A stretch of 64,000 bases of DNA, from the NCBI RefSeq assembly GCF_947507565.1, contig NC_089192.1, forward strand, positions 744,001-808,000. The letters run 5' to 3'. Position numbers and translations under genes: made by a program. The notes under the pieces were generated by a model. The model was not told where the DNA came from. It saw nothing but the letters and a program-made list of their open reading frames with translations, and did no database searches. The stretch is from Oscarella lobularis. Lineage: Eukaryota; Porifera; Homoscleromorpha; Homosclerophorida; Oscarellidae. Positions 26,755 through 42,277 of this stretch are shown here, piece after piece; position 1 is the first letter of the stretch; every line of letters begins with the position of its first letter.

Positions 26755-27927
26755 ATGGTAAAGGGAGTCAAGGTTGAATTGGACGCTTTTTGCGTCTGTT
26801 TGACGCACTCTCTTTCGACTGAAGAGGAAGAAGTCATGGGCCTATTGATAGGCGAAGTAGGAAAAGAACGAGAAAGCTCTCTCCGGCTAATTTTGCGCTT
26901 GCTACAGATAATCGACGACCACGCCATTGTTTCGACGGTTTCCATGCTGAGAAGATCAGACAAGCGCAAGGACAGAGTCGAAATATCTCCGGAACAGCTC
27001 GCACGAGGAGCACAGGAAGCAGAAGTAGGACGAAATGGCTCTTTTAGCAGCATTCTTGACGCGACGATTTTCCGCTTCAAAGCGCATGGCTGAAATATCC
27101 CGGAGGCCGATGCGGGTACTTGGCTGGTATCACAGTCATCCCCACATCACCGTTTGGCCATCGCACGTCGGTGAGACGGCAAAGATCAGATAGACAGAGA
27201 GTCTTTAGATATCTGATGAATTAGATACGAGAACTCAGGCTATGTATCAAAATATGGATCCGGACTTTATTGGATTAATTTTCTCCTGTTTCAATAGCGA
27301 CCCTCAGAATGTAACAGACTATAATTTCATCTCGCACCACTAGTCACACTTTTGTGCAGTTTAGTCGTATCGAATTGACGTGCTTTCAGTCAAAACTAAC
27401 TCCAGCCGCAATCGAAGGCCAAGAAATGTATATAGAGTTATTTATTGTATTGAATAATTATGTAATTTTAGACCTGATGCCATCCATTTGCCGGTTCAAA
27501 TTTGCCGAAAAGCTAGTATTAGCCAATTTTGCCTAGAAGCTCTGAACAAACTACCACTGATACTATTAGAGGTAATAGTGACCACACCGTAATAAAATCT
27601 AACCAATAACATTGCAGGAAGAACAGGAAGCATACAAGGAAGCAGAAAGGTGACCTATATCCGCATATACAAAGGAATTGCTAACCACGTTTTTCAGTGA
27701 CAATATTTTGTCACAAATTCACAACGGAGCGGGTATGCAATAGTTTGGAGACTACTCATCTTCACGCACCGTCTTTTTCAGTCTTTGTCCGGTCTTTGAG
27801 CCGCTTCATGGAGATCATCTGCGCTCCAGCCGTGCAGATGCTTGAAAGTCGTCTCGAGCAGACGCAAACGAAAGTGAAACGCCTACAGGCGGAGAAACGT
27901 CGACTACAGGAAGCACTAGACAGCTAG
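26755..27927 (+). CDS. BRCC3: BRCC36 K63-specific deubiquitinase (BRCC3)
   Basis: Nine exons encode 257 residues: 26755-26856, 26908-27024, 27083-27170, 27225-27310, 27360-27427, 27472-27571, 27618-27649, 27698-27732 and 27782-27927. BRCC36 is the JAMM/MPN+ zinc protease of the BRCA1-A and BRISC complexes and cleaves K63-linked ubiquitin. Motifs: catalytic Glu in STEEEEVMGLLIGE, LRRSDKRKDRVEISPEQL, the zinc motif GWYHSHPHITVWPSHVD with S-x-x-D completing the JAMM site across an intron, and a C-terminal coiled coil. Intron 1 is 51 bp, has no stop and stays in frame if retained; I call it an intron because homologues lack those 17 residues. It converges on the PAS kinase gene with 157 bp between. 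Confidence 0.95.
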
Positions 27928-28084
27928 AATTACTTGCATGCAATAAAAAAAGGAGAGCCTAGTCGTAGAAATAGGAAGACTAACGCAACATATGTACAGA
28001 CATTAGAAAAAAAAGTTTGAAGGTAATATCAGCCTTCAATATTCGACATCTCTTGGCTAATATCCTACCAAAAAATAATCATTT

Positions 28085-32038
<3,954 letters not shown>

Positions 32039-32144
32039 TCTCGTCGTTTGATGAGGCGATATTTGCTGATTGCGCCCCGCTGAGGTTTGAACGAGAGACC
32101 CGGATTGGTTACGTCCGACCCCGTACAACTGCTTCCTTCTTTCG

Positions 32145-33334
32145 ATGTTGCTCGGGCTCTGGGGCGATCGAAACGACTCGAACGAGCGCGGATGGTGGAT
32201 TAACAAATTTGGCGGTGATCCGGTACGTAAAAGGGGATATATGCGTGTCGAAACCGTAGCAAATCGGCGTTGCTTTACACAAAGGACTATTTTCGTGCCG
32301 CTAGCCCCGATTTGCAGTGCAAGATCTGCCAGAAAGAGTCGAAATTTCTTTGTCAATTATACTGTCCTCTCGAACGGTCAAAATATCACAGGATACTACA
32401 CGTTTTTGTCTGTTTGGAGAAGAGCTGTCTGAAAAAGAATAGGTACACTAAATGCTTCTATAGTCTCTTTGTACACATACCATTGATTTATCAGCTGGCT
32501 GGTGGTACGATCTCTGATGCTCGATGAAGGTCAATTACTTGAATCAGGGAAACCCTTTGAAGCAAAGAATTCTTCAAATATTGAGAGCTGGTGTGAAGGA
32601 GCCGAAGACTGGACTGGGTTTGTTCTTTATAATCATTTACCCACTATCAATTTTTCTATTTCAGTGACGTTGCCGTTGAAGAAAACTCTGATCTTTTGAA
32701 GTCATTTGAGGCTCTCTTGAGTGATGATAGCCAGGCGTCTGATAGGGCTTGTATTCCTTGTCCCAAGACTAGGAAGGCTTCTCTAGCGGAAGCCCACGAG
32801 GTGTCTGCTGCATTGACTCCTTCTTTCTACATGGACGTTATCGAGGAGCCTGAAGAGGATTGCGCTCTCCATCCAAATAGTCACGAACAGAAGCTACTTT
32901 CGAGATACGAGAAAGAGCACGGTGTAAAAGTTGCCGATTTGTGTCTAGATGAATCCGAAACGGAAAAGTACGAGAGAGCCAAGGCAGGACACGGCGACGT
33001 CACCTTTCAGAAATTCCACAAAAGACTCAAGAGACATCCCAGTCAGTGCGTGCGATATCAAAGAAACGGTGACCCACTTTTCATGAAGAACAACCTCTCA
33101 GTTGTACCACCTTGCGCCCTATGCGGTTCACCTCGCATATTCGAGCTTCAGCTAATGCCAGCACTGATACACTACGCATCGCAGACGTGGGGAAAAGACA
33201 TTGAACTAGACTATGGATCTGTTCTCATATACACATGCCAATCGGACTGCGAGAAAGCAGAAAGCGGCTTTCTGACTGAACTAGCGTTCAGCCAATCAGA
33301 GGAGACGTCGTCCAGGCCCTTTAGCGTTAGCTAA
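32145..33334 (+). CDS. PDCD2L: PDCD2-like protein
   Basis: Five exons encode 331 residues: 32145-32222, 32285-32442, 32495-32529, 32563-32617 and 32665-33334. PDCD2/PDCD2L proteins are dedicated chaperones and export adaptors for ribosomal protein uS5 (RPS2) in 40S assembly. The N-terminus has the paired cysteines LQCKICQKES and LYCPLERSKYHRILHVFVC of the zinc-finger-like half, then WCEGAEDW typical of the PDCD2L branch. The C-terminal half contains KYERAK, FQKFHKRLKRHPSQCVRY, CALCGSPRIFELQLMPAL and VLIYTCQSDC. Exons 3 and 4 are only 35 and 55 nt. It is head-to-head with PASK and converges on RPL30 with 130 bp between stop codons. Confidence 0.93.
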
Positions 33335-33464
33335 TAATCAAAAATTTAATTAGATAAAACGTCTCGCGCATGTGCTGGATTCCGTGAACGAATAGCGTTT
33401 CAAAAACGGATTTATTTCTCATACAGAGTAAGGAGAAGGGGAAAAAACAGACAGTCGATCTATT

Positions 33465-34027
33465 CTACTGAGTTCCCACTTGCTCGCTGGGCATCGATCG
33501 TATGATATCGCTGTCGCCCGGATCAGTGATGCTCAACATGGAGACGCGAAAGTATCGGCCGCACGCCGTGCCCAATTCGATGTTATTTCCGCTGTAATGA
33601 TGAACGCCCGTTTTCGCTAACATCGCGTAGTACTCGATTTCGCTTTTTCTAGGCAGCAAATGCGTTCAATGTCAAGCGGGGGCCCCCTTTGGGGAAATCC
33701 TACCTTAGCGGCGGGCAGTTGTTCGATAGGATGATTAGCTTCGCTTTGCCTTGTCGTAGCGTCTTCACCGACTCCTTGTAGCCCAGTTTGAACTTGCCGC
33801 TCTTCATGACGAGCGCCAGGCGAGTGTTGATACTCTCCATGGCCTTTTTCTAGATAAAGAAAATCGAATCGCGATGCTTTGAGGCCCCTTTCTCGCTAAT
33901 CGATATCGGATGACTATAAAAATGACGACTACGGACGACTATACGAGTTGTATTCGGCAAAAGGCTTGTTCCCTTTAGAGGCGAGAACTCGCGATTCGTT
34001 TCTGACCTGTTTTTTAGACGCTGGCAT
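33465..34027 (-). CDS. RPL30: Ribosomal protein L30 (eL30)
   Basis: Three exons, 34007-34027, 33704-33849 and 33465-33648, encode 116 residues (human 115). eL30 is a core protein of the large ribosomal subunit. Blocks [51 protein letters not shown] and [12 protein letters not shown] are almost identical to animal eL30. The first coding exon is 21 nt and its intron (157 bp) is the longest in the gene. I looked there for box C/D or H/ACA snoRNA motifs, since snoRNAs often sit in ribosomal protein introns, and saw none that was convincing. No pyrimidine-rich start tract could be assigned without transcript data. Confidence 0.97.
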
Positions 34028-34213
34028 TTTCGCTAGTAGTCTTTGGTCTAGTTTTCGACGTTACGAGGGATCGACGCTTGGAATTAGTCGTGCAAAAGGA
34101 AGAATTCTCGCACACCACGTGGCTACTGGCGAGTGGGTACCGGGCGTGCGCAGAATCCCCAACGCATCATGACCGCATTTAATTATTGCTAAAGAATCCG
34201 AGGTACATATCTT

Positions 34214-36956
34214 TCAAGTATCTGTTTTAGCTTTAGGTTTTTTATGACATTTGGTTACAACTAGATGTCTCAGAATGCCTGCCAACGTTTCAATGATAGC
34301 CGGACTGCAATTTTCGGCAGGCTGTAAGATATATGAATCTTCCACTTCCGGCGTCGACGGAACCTTTCCGACGCGTCGAAACAAACTTCGTCGCGAAGCG
34401 GACAGATTAGGCGACGTCGGAATAGAATAACGCGGATAAACGGTCATCAAAAGATTAGCCAATTCCCAATGCAGAGCTTCTCTAGTCTCCTTTCTTGCAG
34501 ACTCAAACTTAGGAGAGAAAACATTACGTCTATAGCCAAATTTCCAAGCGACGACTTACCAGAATCAAAACTCGAGCTAGAGACACCAAAACAAACTTCT
34601 GAGCCTGCAAAGAAAAACAACTACACGTACAAATCAAGGCAAGCTGGTCTATATATTTCACCTTAGAAAGAACAGACAAGCACTCGTCATCCGCGTGACC
34701 CATCTCCTCTGCCATACGACTTACGCACTCTGCAGACAACGTGGCAACCTAGAAAAGCAAACTACGTTTGAATCATGACCCCAAAAGCTTATCGTATTCA
34801 CCGAAAGATACTTGAGCCATCTAGCAAGCATAGTCAACAAGACTCCGAGCTCTCTTTCCTCGTTCAAAAACTCCCAGCTGCACGAACGATTCACCATTTC
34901 CTCGAGTTCAAAAGCGCGTCGTACAGAATCTCCACCACCCGCCGTCGTCGTCATCGACGCGTCGCCGACGGCCTCGCGCAAAGCGACGATCGAACGACCA
35001 GCTAGCGACTCCAAAACAGACGAATCCTTCGTTCTGCTAAACCTCGGCGACTTGACTCGTTGTTTTCTCGAAAACGACGGCAAGGATCCGACACTCGAAG
35101 CCCGTTCCGCGCGACTGGGATACGCGGACCTCAACTGCGGAAACAATTCGTTTACCGGCATCGCCACCGGCAACGATCGCGTACGAAAGTAAGAACCAAG
35201 CCTCGACGGCATCACAGGAGGCGGCGAAGAGGTTCGCCGAGGCCGTGGCGGCGGCGGCGGCACGACCGTCAAATTTCCCTCGGATACAGAAAGCAATCGT
35301 CTATTTGGTGATAAGCTCCTCGGAGTCATCGATTGTCGAGCGCCGAGAAGACGTTCGTTTGATTCGTAGACGTCAAGCTCGGCGTTTTCGTCGATGCTCG
35401 TGCAGATGACGCTCTGTCGAAAGAAGGAGCGTCGTCGCGACGAGGAGGAGGAACTCGTTCGACGTAGTAGCGGCGACGACGACGGCGACGGCGACGACGG
35501 TTGTAGCGAGGATTTAGAACCGCCGTCGTTTTCTTGGAGAATGGAAAGTAAGCTAGACTTGCTCTGCGCCGATTGCATGACTGAGTTGGGTAGATCGTCG
35601 TCATCGTCGTCGCTGATGCCGACTTTTTCCTTTATCAAGGCAACCACGCGTCGACAAAGGAGATCTATAATCTATAAGGAAAATTTTCTCTTTTTGACAG
35701 GTAACGTCTGACTCCTTTAACCTTGGGTAGATGTTTGTATTGACGTGCTTCGAGTCCGTGTAGTATGGCTTGCTGTCGTCGTAGGTGTTCGGCCAGTGAG
35801 AAACGTTCGTCGGACTTGAGGCTACAATATTGAATTTTAGCCTCGCAGTTAGTGGAGTCGACTCGTTGTCACCTGCGCGGAAAGATTTTCCACATTGGGC
35901 CAATGTGATCAGCGAAATCACGAACAATTTGCATCTGGGCTCTCGTCTGAATGGCCCTCGGTCTACAAAAGGGCAATAAATGAAGAAAAACTGCCTGGTA
36001 AGGTAACACACCGTTTGGATCTAACAAAAGCGATTGCCTTGTCTGCTTTGATTCTGTGAGCGTAGATGAGGTAACACGCTATAACGACGCCAGTACGACC
36101 TGGAAAAAAATCACTAATAGAGAACAGAATCAAGGAGGAAACGTACCCAATCCGGCGTGGCAGTGAACAGCGACCTACGAAACACGACAAGTAAAGAGAG
36201 GCCACTAATCTAAATAATTAAGATATCTAGAACCTTTCCTTCCTGCAGTGCAAAGTCTACCACTTTAACCATGTTGAATACACAGGTCATCGTTGGCACA
36301 CCGTAGTCTTTCCTTAGAATACAATGGCCCAAAGGCAAGGCATATAATAGATAATGTTACCAGCCAAAATTGTAAAAGAATACTAAAGCAACGTTATGTT
36401 TATTTCATCAAGGGAGAAGAGACCAAGTACTCGACTTACTGTCTGCATCCATAAAGACTTGAGGATCATATGAGAAGCCCGAGTCGTCAAGAGGAGGCCC
36501 ACAGTAAGCGTGTTCATTTGGTTCTTGCAGATTAACAATGGACTTGATTCCAGTTCTAAAATTCAATTTTATTCGTCTTTGCACGTGCATCTTCACGTGA
36601 ACTCACCTAGAAAACTGACCAATAATATCGTGCGCTTTTATGGCATCGCTATTCGGTCTCGACGTGGCGAGGATGCCACTCGTAACCCTAGAAACAAAGT
36701 TCTCATAGCAACGGCGAGAATACGCGAAGCGAGATCTCGCTTGCCAGTGCGAAAAGAGACCGTCGATTGCCTGATCTTTCTTCGGCCAACGTTCGGCGAC
36801 TTCGTACTTGCAATTTCGACCACGACAGAAGAGGCGGCACTGATAGGCGCCCGCTGTTTTGTTGCGAATTCGTTCCGACCATTTGCTGTATTTCGGCGCA
36901 ATGCCGTTTGGGGTGAGGCAGCCTTCGAGCTCCGCTTCCGTCGCCGCGGCTGTCAT
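34214..36956 (-). CDS. PTPDC1: PTPDC1-like protein tyrosine phosphatase
   Basis: Thirteen exons give 701 residues (human about 754): 36745-36956, 36607-36687, 36440-36555, 36361-36382, 36234-36312, 36147-36174, 36012-36099, 35873-35962, 35722-35821, 34802-35671, 34662-34748, 34560-34604, 34214-34501. PTPDC1 is linked to centrosome and cilium function. The N-terminal phosphatase domain is well conserved: KYSKWSERIR, CRGRNCKYE, TGIKSIVNLQEPNEHA and the active-site loop HCHAGLGRTGVV with the catalytic Cys and Arg, split between exons 6 and 7. After QAILHGLEARQYKHLPK comes a long Ser/Pro-rich region in one exon (34802-35671), then a C-terminal helical part. Intron 1 uses a GC donor (36744-36743); the joined codon gives the conserved HWVTSGILA. 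The last exon acceptor is the least certain boundary. Confidence 0.9.
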
Positions 36957-37051
36957 AAAAAGCAGTTTGTTTTTATCCGGGAGGACTTCGATAAACAAGA
37001 GCGACGCAGGAATCTACTCTAGTCTCCCGGACACAATTTAGGCGAAGAAGG

Positions 37052-40000
37052 ATGACGCTCGTCTTTGCAGGGATTCTCGTCGTTTTCTGCGCGACAGGTT
37101 AGCACGACCGCCTACCCTTGATGACTTGACGCAAGCTCGACGTCTTGATCGCAGCGCAATCGACGAAGAAAGGCGACTTTTCGTCACTCGGTAAAAACGC
37201 ATTATCTCTCACTTCCTCCGTTTCCCCCAATCCACTGCGCACTCTAAAGGAAAGCGAAGATTCACGTTCAACTGCGATCTGACGACGAGCAAAGGGTGTC
37301 TTCTCACGACAGAGGAATGCAAGCCGTTCGTACCCGGCAGTCACATTACGCACTGCGTCTGCAAAGGCGGCTACAAAAAGTCGTCTTCAACGCGAAAATG
37401 CGTTCCAGGTAGAGCGAGAGAAGGAGAAAACGCGAAGGCATTTTATACATAATTGATAGTTGAACCTACGTTGAGTTCTAATGAGGAAATGGCTGACTTC
37501 TTCGAGGATAAGTCTGCTCTTCATAAAATAGCATGTGATCCTCGTAGCCTCGAGCCTTCCTGCGGCGAAAATGCCTATTGTTCGTCGACAAAGCGAATTT
37601 GCATCTGCTACTTTGGTAGTGACGATAAGTCCAATTGCATTGCAAAAATAAATGCAAACTCTGGACGCAAATTGACTGAGATAGCTACAGCTACTGTTGA
37701 GAGTCCCACAACAGACGTCATCAAACGTTTTTTTGGGACTACAGCTAAGCCAAATCAGTTCATTTCCCCCACTACCGTTACCACCTCCCCTACAGCTGTT
37801 GCTACGGACTCTCCCTTAGACAAAACGTTTCTGAATGATTTGAATAGCCTAATCGATAGCATGAATGAGAAAGAAATGACCAAGGCTCCCACACGTCAGA
37901 CAATAGCAACGACTGATACTACTGCGTCATTCACACCAAACGCTGGAACAACGACTCCATTGAAAATGACTTTGCCTTCAACTAGAACAACGAGCCGAGC
38001 TCCATTGGAGACTACTGCGCCTTTGACCAGCATGATGACTCGAGCTCCTTCGCCTTCAACCGGTGCAATGACTCAATCTCTATCAAAGACTGCTGCACCT
38101 TCAACTCAAACTTTGTTAAAAACTACTCCTACTTTGTCTCCAAGCAAAAGCAGTAAGCATCTTGATTGGGATCAAGTTTTTCTCTACGTATATATTGTTC
38201 TTATTATTAGCTGGTTTAAAACCTCTCGTTGTGTCAGCTGGAAATAATAGAGAAATGTATCTGCCCCAGTCGAGTATTGTCCTTCATGCTAATATGTGGC
38301 CGCCCAAGTCAGACGGTTGGTTATGTCTTTATCGATTTTTAACTAGGATAAATTAGTGTTTCTCCAGCGTCATATTATCAATTTGAATGGTCAAAGATTT
38401 CGGGTCCAGACGGCGGTACGATAGCGAATTCCCATGCAGCGGCTGTTACGCTGAGTCAGGTAAGAAAATAGAAAAAGAATGAGAGGCTTTAGAGTGGAAG
38501 GGGGGTCTTGGGTAGCTGAAGGCGGGCACCTATTCCTTCAAAGTCGTTGTGACTGGAAAAAATCACGAATACGGCGTTGCGAGTGTTAATGTCACCGTTC
38601 ACGAGCGTAATGGAGATAGAATCGCGCGCCCGTTGAAATATCTTTTGACGTGTCGTCGTCATTTCAGCAAAGAAACCGAATCGACCTCCGAAAGCGCGCA
38701 TTGCTCCAAACGACGGAGAGCTCGAGATCACGTTGCCCGTAGACACGGTCGTATTAGACGCAAAACGTAAGAAAAAACGAATAAATGAATTATTGATTTA
38801 TGTTTTCTTTACTTTAGAAAGCACCGACGATACACCGGGGTTAACTTACCTATGGGAACAGGTCCAAAGCCCCTTGCAAGACGAAGCCAATCGCATTGCC
38901 CCGTCGCACGTGGCGACCCTACGCCTAACCAATCTCAAAGCGGGCAGCTATAAATATAAGTAAGCACAGTCATTATAAATAATCAGTAGATTTATTTATT
39001 TATTAGATTGACTGTTACTGATTCTGATGGAGCGACAGATGTCGCTTACGCAAGCATTACTGTCAAACCAGGTAGAATAAACGTTGAAATAAACGCAGCT
39101 CCGAGACCCGACGCTCATGTCTAGAGGTCGACTATCCTCCCACCGCCAATAGCGGCGATTCGATCATAATAAAATTGCCCATCGACTCGGCTACGCTGAA
39201 TGGTAACAAGAGCACTGATGACAAGGTAAAAATCAATTGGAATTAAATCATTAATTCCATTCAAGATCTTTTATTAGGGCATCGTTTCGTATTTGTGGGA
39301 GAAAAGCGCCGATTCGCCGAGCCAGGGAGACATGCAGGGCACGACGTCATCGATTCTTCATCTGACTCATCTCGCCGAAGGCGTCTACACGTTCACGCTC
39401 GTCGTCACGGATACGGCCGGTCAGACCGGCTCAAGCAAAGTCTTTGTCGTCGTTAAACCGGGTACATACAGAGGGGAGGGGGAGAAAATCGTTCTGTCGT
39501 CGTCAAACGTTTTTTTTTTCAGAGAACAATTTTCCGCCCAAAGTCGATGCTGGACCGGATAAGGAACTCGTGTATCCAAACCTCGACTCGACGACGTTAG
39601 ACGGGCGGAAGACGACGGATGACATGGGTCAAGGGGATCTTAAAGTTCATTGGGAATTGGAGAGGTTCTTTGCGCGGTAACGAAGCCAGAAGCTCCGGCT
39701 GTATTTTTTCTCTCTTCAGCTTCACTGGTCCCGAGGGTCCGGAGAGTGGTTCGAAGAGTTTTAAGATGAGCGATCCGGATAAATTGGTTCTGCACTTGTC
39801 GCAGTTGCGTCTCGGCACGTATGTGTTCAAGTTGACGGCGACTGACAAGCAGGGAGCTCAAGGATCCGATACGGTCACTGTAAACGTGAAAGAAGGTGAT
39901 AGATATTATTATTATTTATATTGGAGGGGGAATTTTTTGATACTCAGTTACGAATCAAAGTCCCATAGCGAATGCCGGAGCGGATGTCGTCATTCAATGG

Positions 40001-41433
40001 CCAAATCGCGCGGCTGAGCTTGACGGTTCCCAATCGAGCGACGACATGAAAATCGTCTCGTATTTGTGGGAAAAGACGAAGGATAGTCCATATATAGGGG
40101 TAGGGGTACCCAATAGTAGGCTTTTACTGTCTTCGTTACGTATATGTACGCGTTCCTCAGGATACCGTCAACGGTTCTGATAGGAGTCCGATTTTACGTG
40201 TATACAATCTCGTTCCCGGTGACTACACTTTTAAGCTGACTGTTGCCGACGAGAAGGGAAAAACTGCGTCTGATACGGCGACCATACATTTGATAAGAGG
40301 TAAGCAACGCATAGACTTCATCAACCTGCCTTTCTTTTAATATGAGACGTGCATATCTATATAGAGTTGAAACATAAGAACGATCTAATTGAAGTATCTA
40401 TTAAAATAGATCCGTCGTCGTTTTCAGTTTCCGCGTTGGTAAGAGAAACGTTTTGGATTTTTGATACTAAGCCATGCAATAGGAAGGATTTAAGTTGGCC
40501 ATGTCGTACGAATTAGACATCGATAAAGATAGATTTGTTATTGAAACCGTCGACGGAGAGGAAGACAGGTGAATTTGAATTTGAAAAGAAAAGACAAAAT
40601 ACCTTAGTTTTTTTATACTAGAGTATTCATCGAATTCTACGTTCTGAATGACGAAAAATCTCCGCCGATTCTACCGCCCCTGCCCATAGCAAAGCAACTT
40701 CAAAAGAAAATCTCGCAGAGTCAAAAAGTATTTCATTTTGACGTCGAGTTCGTTGATACCGTCGGTATGGGACTCGTCAGTAGTCCATCATTTTTTTTAC
40801 CAATTTTTTGTACTTTAGTTTGCCAAGAAACGTGCTCGGGTCACGGAAAATGCAACGTGACGACGAAACGTTGCGTTTGCGATAGCTTCTGGGTTGAAAA
40901 TCCCTTCAAGGCGAATTTTGGAATGAAGGAGACAAACTGCGGTGAGATCGCGGAGACAAAACGATATCCTATTCGATTTCCTCCCCGCAGACTGGAGTCT
41001 CGTTTATGTCGTCGTAGTCGCCGTCGTTCTTGGTCTCATACTCCTGGTTGTTCTGTGGGCTTGCATCTGTCTCTTGCGCGGGTAAGTCTTTATCGTTTTG
41101 CTGATTATTTGAGTTTGCACTTTATCTTTGTTAGCAAACGCATCAGAGCGAGGCGTCGTCTACGTTACGCTTTACTTTCTGACAAAGACGACGACTCCGA
41201 AATGGTTCCTCTGTCTACGTTGTCAAAGAGTAAGACTGGCGTTAATTTTGTGCTATTTAAACGAGCCCCTCTATTTAGAAAAAAGCCAGAATGGGAGTCT
41301 TATGATGAGCGAGTCTTTCAGTGAGGAGGAAATTCTATTCGATTCAGCCAAAAAGTTGCTACCTGAGAAGAAGCAGAAGGGCGGCTCTCTGCTCAAGAAC
41401 AACAAGGCAAACGGTCTCGTGAAAAAGAAATAA
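37052..41433 (+). CDS. KIAA0319L: KIAA0319-like PKD-repeat membrane protein
   Basis: Twenty-two exons encode about 1,050 residues: 37052-37097, 37250-37408, 37460-38152, 38211-38315, 38368-38459, 38516-38606, 38668-38766, 38818-38959, 39007-39071, 39125-39225, 39278-39461, 39523-39664, 39720-39895, 39948-40099, 40161-40299, 40365-40438, 40483-40568, 40622-40764, 40819-40941, 40991-41081, 41135-41229, 41279-41433. Signal peptide (TLVFAGILVVFCA), a cysteine-rich N-terminus, a Thr/Ser-rich mucin-like stretch, about five PKD domains (e.g. LTVTDSDGATDVA, VVTDTAGQTG), a C6-like SGHGKCNVTTKRC module, one transmembrane helix and a basic tail with SLMMSESFSEEE. Vertebrate members act in neuronal migration, and KIAA0319L is the AAV receptor. 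The gene name is only the nearest vertebrate relative. It is divergent from PTPDC1 (95 bp). Confidence 0.92.
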
Positions 41434-41605
41434 GGCGGTTATATTGTGGACCAGTCACATGGATTTCAATTAATTCTTCTGTAGAGAAATTAGTGCATGC
41501 GTTATTGCTAAGAGCACATAGGTTGTAAAAAAGGAGATATTCACTGAGTCTGACAAATAGGTAAGGAAAAAACATTGGGGACTCCAAGAATAGTCTTTTT
41601 TAAGG

Positions 41606-41665
41606 CTGATCTAAAATACTGACGATCTAATATACTGACGTTAGATCGTCAGTATTTTAGATCAG
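41606..41665. repeat. Perfect 25-bp inverted repeat
   Basis: Arms 41606-41630 and 41641-41665 are exact reverse complements (ctgatctaaaatactgac outward end) with a 10-bp spacer. The spacer itself repeats part of the arm (actgacg). It may be a small MITE remnant, or a terminator-like or regulatory hairpin. Confidence 0.9.
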
Positions 41666-41830
41666 TAAAAAACTTTCGAAAATGAGTAATTGTAATTCTC
41701 GATTAGAGCTCGTATATCTCCTCGTTCGATTGGACCCACGAGTGAAACGCTTTCAGAGTCAAATGCTTTGGCGTTGCATCTTTGTCGTTGCCCGGGAGAC
41801 GACGAATTTCTCCCAGACCCGCCCCCAGAC

Positions 41831-41893
41831 CCAGACCTTCTCCCTTGATCCCGTATAACGGGTTATTATACGGGATCAAGGGAGAAAGTCTGG
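41831..41893. repeat. 28-bp inverted repeat with one mismatch
   Basis: Arms 41831-41858 and 41866-41893 pair with one mismatch around a 7-bp loop. The inner arm is cccttgatcccgtataa. It lies about 385 bp before the start codon of the first giant gene. Confidence 0.9.
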
Positions 41894-42277
41894 TCCCGTC
41901 GCTGACTATTATCGGCCATCCAAATGACTTCGGCGAAGTTTGGAGAAGGAAGACGTGCTATCGTTAGGCGAAGACATACCTTCGACGGCGAAAGACGAAG
42001 AGAAAGGCCCCCAAGCGCCCAATTGGCTCTCCCCTCGAAACGAACGACATGCTCAGCTGCGACTAAAATGTAGTCCGGGTTTATTTACGATTATATGCGT
42101 TCTAAAAAGTGTTTTTTTTATTTTTGGTCTAGGGGGCCCCTCCTTTTGAAATTCGAAGATAATGAGCGTCTCGCGTGATAGCTAATTGGTTTCATTGAAT
42201 CGTCTCCTCCACCCCATTTCTCCCACTCGTTCCTCGAAGAGCAGAGGGTCTCGGACTCCCTCCTTTGTGTGTGTGCC

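Larger units (their letters stand above)
41434..42277. other. Gap with two hairpins upstream of the EGF giant
   Basis: No gene is evident in this 844 bp. It holds the two inverted repeats listed next and presumably the promoter of the first EGF/laminin-G gene. Confidence 0.5.

Noticed and set aside
33850-34006. Possible intronic snoRNA in RPL30 intron 1
   Set aside because: I did not find convincing C/D boxes or H/ACA boxes in either orientation by eye.
36510-37022. 170-codon plus-strand frame
   Set aside because: It is antisense to the PTPDC1-like first exons, which have strong homology on the minus strand.
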